From Lachnospiraceae bacterium (GTDB lineage: Bacteria; Bacillota; Clostridia; Lachnospirales; Lachnospiraceae), in assembly GCA_017938405.1 (NCBI GenBank), contig JAGBBP010000011.1:27686-91685 (forward strand): 64,000 bases of DNA. The letters are read 5' to 3'. Below the pieces are notes generated by a model, which saw only the letters and a list, made by a program, of their open reading frames with translations, was not told the origin of the DNA and ran no database searches. Position 1 is the stretch's first letter. Each line of letters begins with the position of its first letter. This document shows positions 58,118 to 64,000 of the stretch, one piece after another. A program made the position numbers and the translations under genes.

Positions 58118-58963
58118 ATGAATAAACAAAAATTAAAAGGAATCCGCTATATTTTATTTGCGGCGTTTTTCTTCGCATCCATGAATTTATTTGTAAAAAT
58201 GGCAGGAGATTTGCCGGTGTGGCAGAAATGCTTTTTCCGGAATCTGGTGGCGGGATTTATCGCAATCGGAATGTTGATAAAAAAGAAGGAACGGATTGTG
58301 ATTCCGAAGGGAAATCGGTTGCCGTTAGCACTTCGTTGTATCGGCGGAACGTTGGGAATTCTCTGCAATTTCTATGCCATTGGGCAAATGAATATCGCTG
58401 ATGCGTCCATGTTAAACAAACTATCGCCGTTCTTCTGTATTATATTATCTATCTTTGTATTAAAGGAGAAGCCGAACCGGAAGGAAGTCATTGCGGTCAT
58501 CCTGGCATTTACGGGAGCGCTGTTTGTGGTAAAACCGTCCTTTCAGATGGAATGTATTCCGGCAGTGTTCGGTGTACTTGGCGGCCTCGGTGCGGGACTT
58601 GCCTATACCTGTGTACGGAAAATGAGTAAAAACGGCATGAAAGGCGACATAATCGTATTCTGCTTTGCCGTGTTCTCCTGTGTTTCTGTCATACCGGGCA
58701 TGCTCTTTACCTACGAACCGATGACAACGAAGCAGCTTGTCTGCTTGCTCCTTGCGGGAGCTTCGGCAGCCGGCGGACAATTCTCCATCACCGCTGCTTA
58801 CTTCCATGCCCCGGCAAAAGAAATCTCTGTCTTTGACTATACCCAGGTCATCTTTGCCGCAATCTTAAGCTTCATCTTCTTCCGGGACTTGCCGGATGTA
58901 TGGAGTTTTGTGGGATACGCGGTAATTATCGGGACTGCGGTGTGGAAGTGGAGAGTAACGTAA
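58118..58963 (+). CDS. EamA/DMT-superfamily transporter
   Basis: 281 aa with about ten hydrophobic segments in two EamA repeats (e.g. GIRYILFAAFFFASMNLFVK; IIVFCFAVFSCVSVIPGML; VIFAAILSFIFFRDLPDVWS). Members export or import metabolites such as amino acids or nucleosides; substrate unknown. GAAGGA precedes the ATG. It ends 69 nt before the kinase gene. Confidence 0.87.
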   Translation: MNKQKLKGIRYILFAAFFFASMNLFVKMAGDLPVWQKCFFRNLVAGFIAIGMLIKKKERIVIPKGNRLPLALRCIGGTLGILCNFYAIGQMNIADASMLNKLSPFFCIILSIFVLKEKPNRKEVIAVILAFTGALFVVKPSFQMECIPAVFGVLGGLGAGLAYTCVRKMSKNGMKGDIIVFCFAVFSCVSVIPGMLFTYEPMTTKQLVCLLLAGASAAGGQFSITAAYFHAPAKEISVFDYTQVIFAAILSFIFFRDLPDVWSFVGYAVIIGTAVWKWRVT

Positions 58964-59032
58964 CATTTGCAATTTTCCCCGGAAAATGCTAAACTGGAAC
59001 TAAGGAAGGATACAGAAGAAGGAGGGGCAGTT

Positions 59033-61519
59033 ATGTTATATTATAAGGCGCAAATTTACGGGATGTTTATCATTACGGCACTGCTTCTGATGTGTTGGAT
59101 CGGAATTAAGAAAAAAGAGAAAGAAAACAAGCTGTTTATTGTTATTTTGCTGTCCGGTTTTTTTAACCTGATATTTGATATCGTCAGCAACTATACGGTA
59201 AATCATTTGGAGACGGTGTCACCGTTTTTGAACCGGGTGGTACACGGCATTTTTTTCTTTTCTTTGACGAACCTGTTTGTGCTGGTGTACAAATATTTGG
59301 TGGCATTGGTGGAAAAGGAGCTGGGAGAAGAGATAAAGGGGAAAGTGTTGACGACAGTTCCGTATTTTGTTTTTGCGGTATTGGAGTTTGTTTTGCCGCT
59401 GTACTATGTGGAAACGCCGTCCGGAAATTATTCCTACGGGTTGGCAGTGTATATGTTGTATATATGCGTTGCGCTTTATGTGGTTTTGATTATAGAACTG
59501 ATCGTGCACTACAGAAAGATAATCTCTGCCAAAAATAAGATTGCGGTAACACTTGCATTGGTTTCCGTGGCAGGGACTTCGATCTTTCAAATGATTATAC
59601 CGGCAGCGTTGACATCCAGTCTCGGTGTTATGTTGTTTTGTTTGTGCATGTATATGACGGTGGAAAATCCGGATGCGATATTGGCCGGAATGCTAAAGAG
59701 AGAAACGGAGCGTGCGGATGCCGCAAACCGGGCAAAATCCGATTTTCTGGCACGGATGTCCCATGAAATCCGTACACCGATTAATGCGGTGCTCGGCATG
59801 AACGAAATGGTTTTGCGGGAGACGAAAGAGCCGGAAACAAGGCAGTACGCAAAGGACATTAAAGGAGCGGCACGTGCGTTGCTCGGCTTGATTAATGATA
59901 TTTTGGATTCATCGAAAATCGAATCCGGTAAAATGGAATTGGTGCTGGATAATTACGAAGTCAGTAGTTTGTTCAATGATTTGTACAGCATGATCGGGAT
60001 AAAGACAAAAGAGAAAGGGTTAAATCTGATATTTGAGATTGACCCGACCATTCCGTCCGAGTATTTCGGGGATGATATCCGAATCCGGCAGGTGCTGATG
60101 AATTTGCTGACCAATGCCGTGAAGTATACCGAAACCGGAACGGTGACATTGACGGTAACCGGGAGACGCGAAGGGGATAACGCGGTGTTGCGGTATGCGG
60201 TGAAAGATACGGGAATCGGAATTAAGGACGAGGATTTGGAGCGATTGTTTGCAAAATACGAACGAATCGAAGAAAAGAGAAACCGTCATGTGGAAGGCTC
60301 CGGACTGGGAATGAATATTGTGGTCCAGTTACTGTCTCTTATGGATAGCAAATTGAACGTAAAAAGTACCTATGGAAAGGGAAGCGAGTTTAGCTTTGAG
60401 CTGGTGCAGAAGGTAGTAAATGAAGAGCCGCTGGGGGATTTTCAAAACAGAATTCTTCTGGAAACCGAGGAATCCGAAAATGGGACCCGCTATATTGCGC
60501 CGGAGGCCAGAATTTTAATTGTAGATGATAATGAAATGAACCGCAAAGTGTTTCGAAGCTTATTAAAACGTACACAGATTGTCATTTACGGCGCACAGAG
60601 CGGTGAGGAATGTATCGAGCTTATGAAACAGCAGGAGTTTGATCTCGTTTTTCTGGATTATATGATGCCGGGAATGGATGGAGTCGAAACACTGCATAAG
60701 CTGAAAGAGAAGAATTTATGCGGGGATACCCCGATTATCATGCTTACCGCAAATGCGGTGGTGGGAGCAAGAGAACAATATTTAAAAGAAGGATTTCAGG
60801 ATTATTTGACAAAACCGATTCAGCCGGGAAAGCTTGATAAAATGATTCTGGACTATTTGCCGAAAGACCTTGTAAAACAGGAGGCAACGCTTGAGGAAAC
60901 AGATATTTCGGAAGAGAAAGAATTGCCGCAATTGGATGAGTTTGATTTTGATTATGCAATGAATCTCTTGCAAAGTAAAGACGTGTTGTTGAAGATGCTG
61001 GAAGATTTCTGTTATGTACTGGGAACATTGCCGGGAAAGCTTTCTGCATTATTTGCTTCCATAGAGGAGGAAGATGTAAGAAAGAATTATAAAATCGAAG
61101 TGCATGCGTTGAAGAGTACATCGGCAACGGTAGGTGCGTTGTTGTTGTCAAAGCTGGCCAGATTGCTGGAAAGCGCAGCGGCGAATGCGGATATGGAACG
61201 CTTGCGAGTATTGCATCCGATTTTGTTGGAAGAGATGGAAGCGCATAGAATGCGTATTGCGGGGATATTGCAACCGGAGGAGAAGACTACCGCACCGGAA
61301 AATATGGGAGAGGTAATTCCATATTTTATGATGTTGCGTCGCAATTTGGAGAACGAAGACTATGATGCAGCGGATTTGGTTGTAAACGAAATAAAGAAAT
61401 ACCGATATCCGGAAGAAGTGGAAGGACTGGTACGGAGTCTTTTGACGCAAGTGATGGAGTTGGATACGGAAGAAGCATTGCAAACCATAGAGACAATTTA
61501 TACGAAAGCGGGGATTTAG
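59033..61519 (+). CDS. 7TM hybrid sensor histidine kinase
   Basis: 828 aa. Seven hydrophobic segments in residues 1-215 (7TM-type input), then HisKA with SDFLARMSHEIRTPINAVLG, HATPase (DTGIGIKDEDLERLF, EGSGLGMNIVVQLL), a receiver domain (ILIVDDNEMNRKVF, LVFLDYMMPGMDGVETL, YLTKPIQPGKL, about 500-620) and a C-terminal Hpt domain (VHALKSTSATVGALLLSKLA). A full phosphorelay in one chain. The ATG at 59033 has GGAGGGG 6 nt upstream. The response regulator gene follows after one base. Signal unknown. Confidence 0.92.
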   Translation: MLYYKAQIYGMFIITALLLMCWIGIKKKEKENKLFIVILLSGFFNLIFDIVSNYTVNHLETVSPFLNRVVHGIFFFSLTNLFVLVYKYLVALVEKELGEEIKGKVLTTVPYFVFAVLEFVLPLYYVETPSGNYSYGLAVYMLYICVALYVVLIIELIVHYRKIISAKNKIAVTLALVSVAGTSIFQMIIPAALTSSLGVMLFCLCMYMTVENPDAILAGMLKRETERADAANRAKSDFLARMSHEIRTPINAVLGMNEMVLRETKEPETRQYAKDIKGAARALLGLINDILDSSKIESGKMELVLDNYEVSSLFNDLYSMIGIKTKEKGLNLIFEIDPTIPSEYFGDDIRIRQVLMNLLTNAVKYTETGTVTLTVTGRREGDNAVLRYAVKDTGIGIKDEDLERLFAKYERIEEKRNRHVEGSGLGMNIVVQLLSLMDSKLNVKSTYGKGSEFSFELVQKVVNEEPLGDFQNRILLETEESENGTRYIAPEARILIVDDNEMNRKVFRSLLKRTQIVIYGAQSGEECIELMKQQEFDLVFLDYMMPGMDGVETLHKLKEKNLCGDTPIIMLTANAVVGAREQYLKEGFQDYLTKPIQPGKLDKMILDYLPKDLVKQEATLEETDISEEKELPQLDEFDFDYAMNLLQSKDVLLKMLEDFCYVLGTLPGKLSALFASIEEEDVRKNYKIEVHALKSTSATVGALLLSKLARLLESAAANADMERLRVLHPILLEEMEAHRMRIAGILQPEEKTTAPENMGEVIPYFMMLRRNLENEDYDAADLVVNEIKKYRYPEEVEGLVRSLLTQVMELDTEEALQTIETIYTKAGI

Positions 61520-61520
61520 A

Positions 61521-62282
61521 ATGAAAAAATTACTTTTGGTAGGAAAATTCAATACGATTTTTCAGGACATGAGTCAGTATCTGGAGCAATATTTTCAAGT
61601 GCAGGTCTGTATAGACAGTCATGATATGGTGAAAGGGATGTTGTCTTTGAGTGTCCCGGATGCGGTAATTGTATGCTTCATCGGTATGGAGAAAGAGGGA
61701 GAAAAGATACTGAATGAATTAAAGTATAATTTTTCCAGATTGCCGGTTCTTTGTATCGGAACCAAGGGAGAACAGGAGCCGTATGCGGATTTCCTTCGTA
61801 TGGATCAGTTTTACAGTCTGACGAGACCGACGACAAATGAAACAATATTGGACATGCTGGGGAAGCTGTTGGAGGTTGATGTCGATAAAGAGAACGGTAC
61901 GGTCGAGGATAATAAGGGGAAGAAAAAGGTGGTACTGCTGGTGGACGATAATGCCATGCAGCTACGTACACTGAATGAAATGCTGCGGGGGAGTTTTGAG
62001 GTGCAGATGGCAACCTCCGGGATGAAAGCATTGACGTTAATCGGGAAGAAGAAGCCGGATATTATTTTTCTGGACTATGAAATGCCGATGTGTGACGGCA
62101 AAATGACCATGGAAATGATTCGTGAGGTGGAAGAAGCAAAGGATATTCCGATTGTATTTCTGACCGGAGTAAGGGACAAGGAACATATTGAGGCGGTATT
62201 ACGTCTAAAACCGGCGGGATATTTATTAAAACCGGCCAGTGTGGATATGATATTTGATTGTATCCAGCGCATCCTTGCGTAA
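61521..62282 (+). CDS. Response regulator with pseudo-receiver plus receiver, no output domain
   Basis: 253 aa. Residues 1-115 have a receiver-like fold without the phospho-acceptor (DAVIVCFIGMEKEG). Residues about 130-250 are a full receiver: VVLLVDDNAMQLRTL, DIIFLDYEMPMCDGKMTM, PIVFLTGVRD, GYLLKPASVD. There is no DNA-binding or enzymatic output, so it probably signals by protein contact. It starts one base after the kinase stop and must partner with it. Confidence 0.88.
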   Translation: MKKLLLVGKFNTIFQDMSQYLEQYFQVQVCIDSHDMVKGMLSLSVPDAVIVCFIGMEKEGEKILNELKYNFSRLPVLCIGTKGEQEPYADFLRMDQFYSLTRPTTNETILDMLGKLLEVDVDKENGTVEDNKGKKKVVLLVDDNAMQLRTLNEMLRGSFEVQMATSGMKALTLIGKKKPDIIFLDYEMPMCDGKMTMEMIREVEEAKDIPIVFLTGVRDKEHIEAVLRLKPAGYLLKPASVDMIFDCIQRILA

Positions 62283-62316
62283 TAAAATGGAAAGGATGCG
62301 TGTCCCCAGAAAAACA

Positions 62317-62345
62317 TTGACAAATATCGGAAGATACGCTATAAT
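62317..62345 (+). promoter_or_regulatory. Sigma-A promoter of greA
   Basis: TTGACA at 62317-62322, 17 nt, TATAAT at 62340-62345, a perfect consensus. Confidence 0.9.
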
Positions 62346-62389
62346 GTTGAGAATACTGGAGTAGTATGGATAAAGGAGGATTTTGCGAC

Positions 62390-62875
62390 ATGGCGGCTGA
62401 AAAGAAAAACATACTTACTTATGAAGGGTTAAAGAAGCTTGAGGCAGAGCTGGAAGATTTAAAGGTGGTTCGCCGTAAAGAGGTTGCCGACAAGATTAAA
62501 GAGGCAAGAGAACAGGGTGACTTATCCGAGAATGCAGAGTATGATGCAGCGAAAGACGAGCAGCGTGAAATCGAAGCACGTATCGAAGAAATCGAGAAGA
62601 TTTTGAAGAATGCGGACGTTGTGGTAGACGAAGATGTGGATGCGGATGTAATCGGCATCGGCTGTAAAGTGAAAGTATACGATATGGAATTTGAAGAGGA
62701 AATGGAGTTTTGCGTTGTGGGTTCCACGGAAGCAAGCAGCCTGCAGGGCAAGATTTCCAATGAATCTCCGGTTGGCAAAGCAATCTACCGTCATAAGGTA
62801 GGCGATGTGGTTGCGGTAGAGACTCCGGCCGGTGTTGTGGAATATAAGATTTTAGAGATTCAGAAGGCAAACTAG
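62390..62875 (+). CDS. greA: Transcription elongation factor GreA
   Basis: Stimulates cleavage of backtracked RNA by RNA polymerase. 161 aa: N-terminal coiled coil with the acidic tip [18 protein letters not shown], then the FKBP-like C-domain ([38 protein letters not shown]). The ATG at 62390 has AAAGGAGG about 9 nt upstream; the in-frame ATG at 62366 lies before that site. A terminator-like stem separates it from lysS. Confidence 0.95.
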   Translation: MAAEKKNILTYEGLKKLEAELEDLKVVRRKEVADKIKEAREQGDLSENAEYDAAKDEQREIEARIEEIEKILKNADVVVDEDVDADVIGIGCKVKVYDMEFEEEMEFCVVGSTEASSLQGKISNESPVGKAIYRHKVGDVVAVETPAGVVEYKILEIQKAN

Positions 62876-62883
62876 GGAAAGAC

Positions 62884-62934
62884 AACCGGTACGTGGTTTG
62901 ACCAGTGGTGCAAACTACGATGCCGGTTTTGTTT
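62884..62934 (+). terminator. Terminator-like hairpin between greA and lysS
   Basis: AACCGG...TGGTTTG pairs with CAAACTA...CCGGTT with small bulges and is followed by TTGTTT. Confidence 0.65.
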
Positions 62935-62966
62935 AATAAGATAAAGAAGTTTCGGAGGAAAGACCA

Positions 62967-63875
62967 GTGGCAGAAGAAAATATGCAGAAGGCTGCACAGG
63001 CGGCACCGCAGCAGGATGTAAACGAACTCATCCGTGTCCGCAGAGAAAAGCTTGCCCAGTTGCAGGCAGACGGGAAGGACCCGTTCCAGATTACAAAGTA
63101 TGATGTAACCCATCACAGCACCGAGATTAAGGATAATTTCGAAGAGATGGAAGGCAAAACCGTACGCATCGCGGGCCGTGTGATGTCCAAACGTGTTATG
63201 GGTAAGGCTTCCTTCTGTAATGTGCAGGATTTAAAGGGAAATATTCAGTCTTATGTGGCAAGAGACAGCATCGGTGAAGAGCCGTATGCGGATTTCAAGA
63301 AGTTTGACGTGGGCGATATCGTAGGTATCGAAGGTGAAGTGTTTAAGACAAAGACCGGTGAAACCTCCGTGCATGCGACGAAGGTAACCCTGCTCAGTAA
63401 GAGCCTGCAGGTGCTTCCGGAGAAGTATCACGGTCTCACCAATACGGATATTCGTTATCGTCAGAGATATACGGACCTTATCATGAACGCAGATGTAAAG
63501 GAGACCTTTGTAAAGCGTTCCAAGATTATCAGTGCCATCCGTCACTACTTAGACGGACAGGGCTTTATGGAAGTGGAGACTCCGATGTTAGTGGCAAATG
63601 CCGGCGGAGCATCCGCAAGACCGTTTGAGACTCACTACAATGCACTGGATGAGGATGTAAAGCTTCGTATTTCCTTAGAGCTTTACTTAAAGAGATTAAT
63701 CGTAGGCGGTCTGGAGCGTGTATACGAAATCGGCCGTGTATTCCGTAACGAAGGCTTAGACACCAGACACAACCCGGAATTCACCCTCATGGAGTTGTAT
63801 CAGGCATACACCGACTACCACGGCATGATGGATTTGACCGAGAATCTGTTCCGTTATCTTGCAGAAGAGGTTTAA
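62967..63875 (+). CDS. lysS: Lysyl-tRNA synthetase, broken at a foldback junction
   Basis: Charges tRNA-Lys. The 302 residues seen cover the OB-fold anticodon domain ([20 protein letters not shown]), class II motif 1 ([27 protein letters not shown]) and motif 2 ([20 protein letters not shown]). The family is ~500 aa, and motif 3 is absent. After LFRYLAEEV the frame meets TAA at 63873, and the sequence from there on is lysS again in the opposite direction (see next entry). The truncated product would be inactive. Start is GTG at 62967 with GGAGG 9 nt upstream. Confidence 0.9.
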   Translation: MAEENMQKAAQAAPQQDVNELIRVRREKLAQLQADGKDPFQITKYDVTHHSTEIKDNFEEMEGKTVRIAGRVMSKRVMGKASFCNVQDLKGNIQSYVARDSIGEEPYADFKKFDVGDIVGIEGEVFKTKTGETSVHATKVTLLSKSLQVLPEKYHGLTNTDIRYRQRYTDLIMNADVKETFVKRSKIISAIRHYLDGQGFMEVETPMLVANAGGASARPFETHYNALDEDVKLRISLELYLKRLIVGGLERVYEIGRVFRNEGLDTRHNPEFTLMELYQAYTDYHGMMDLTENLFRYLAEEV

Positions 63876-64000
63876 GATGTCGCCCTTCTCGTGACGTGCC
63901 TCATAGTGTACATCCTTCTCGTCCGCAATCTTCTTTGCTACTGCGGTATCCTTAATCTCATCGAAATCAACACCGGTGTACTTCTTAACCGCTTCAATCA
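63863..64000 (-). pseudogene. Inverted downstream segment of lysS
   Basis: Read on the minus strand from 64000, the sequence gives IEAVKKYTGVDFDEIKD, then VAKKIADEKDVHYEARHEKG and DILNLF, matching the part of lysyl-tRNA synthetase that normally follows LFRYLAEEV by a few dozen residues. Forward and inverted segments share the junction bases GAAGAGGTT. This is a foldback inversion with a short lost segment, either an assembly/amplification chimera or a real rearrangement. Confidence 0.82.

Overview
The window looks like a chromosomal segment of an anaerobic Clostridia member, most likely Lachnospiraceae-like. The basis is gene content: pyruvate:ferredoxin oxidoreductase, type III glutamine synthetase, ammonia-dependent AsnA, the LL-diaminopimelate aminotransferase route to lysine, NfnAB, a split ferredoxin-type glutamate synthase, AGGAGG-type ribosome binding sites and TTGACA-N17-TATAAT promoters. 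This is inference from gene families, not a phylogeny.

Layout. (1) Positions 1-700 hold the tail of a Fic-family gene and a 5'-truncated manganese-catalase/CotJC-like remnant. (2) A minus-strand operon, 8.9 kb down to 0.7 kb, encodes a split glutamate synthase (amidotransferase, FMN synthase, polyferredoxin, FAD oxidoreductase, GXGXG subunit), GSI glutamine synthetase, an ANTAR (NitR-like) RNA-binding antiterminator and lysA. (3) Divergently, 9.1-16.4 kb carries gdhA, GSIII, an ammonium transporter fused to a PII protein, an orphan 55-aa ORF and asnB. (4) 16.4-34.9 kb is one long plus-strand operon: purC-purA-nfnA-nfnB-purB-guaA-glmS-pyrG-purF-carA-carB-dapF-dapL. It gathers five glutamine-amidotransferase steps plus the last lysine precursors. 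(5) A second, more decayed CotJC-like fragment lies at 35 kb. (6) 35-64 kb is a mosaic of ordinary loci: two chemotaxis proteins, an L-fucose/L-arabinose-family isomerase, an ECF sigma factor with a long C-terminal extension, Nudix, tRNA-Gln, a PPOX-fold protein, a membrane XRE regulator, a C39-like protease, a GntR-ABC operon, asnA, an intracellular GH5, nifJ, an EamA transporter, a 7TM hybrid kinase with a response regulator, greA, and a lysS that is broken at the window edge.

The main discovery is regulatory. Four leaders (before the glutamate synthase operon, gdhA, GSIII and purC) each contain an intrinsic terminator whose 5' arm overlaps a small hairpin with a six-base loop carrying A at position 1 and G at position 4. 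That is the known recognition signature of ANTAR antiterminators, and the only ANTAR protein visible here sits in the first of these operons. At the three leaders with a visible promoter the hairpin begins only 6-10 nt after the -10 box, so there is no room for the usual second hairpin. The inferred model is that one nitrogen-responsive antiterminator controls ammonium capture (Amt-PII, GDH, two glutamine synthetases, GOGAT) and, through the purC leader, nucleotide, amino-sugar and lysine synthesis. No glmS ribozyme and no room for pathway-specific attenuators is seen inside the long operon.

Other structure worth attention: two directly oriented CotJC fragments bracketing the 34-kb nitrogen region, a ~400-bp foldback element at 37.5-37.9 kb, a triple 53-bp hairpin repeat with compensatory changes at 54.0-54.2 kb, a hairpin-dense non-coding stretch after the tRNA, and a foldback inversion inside lysS.
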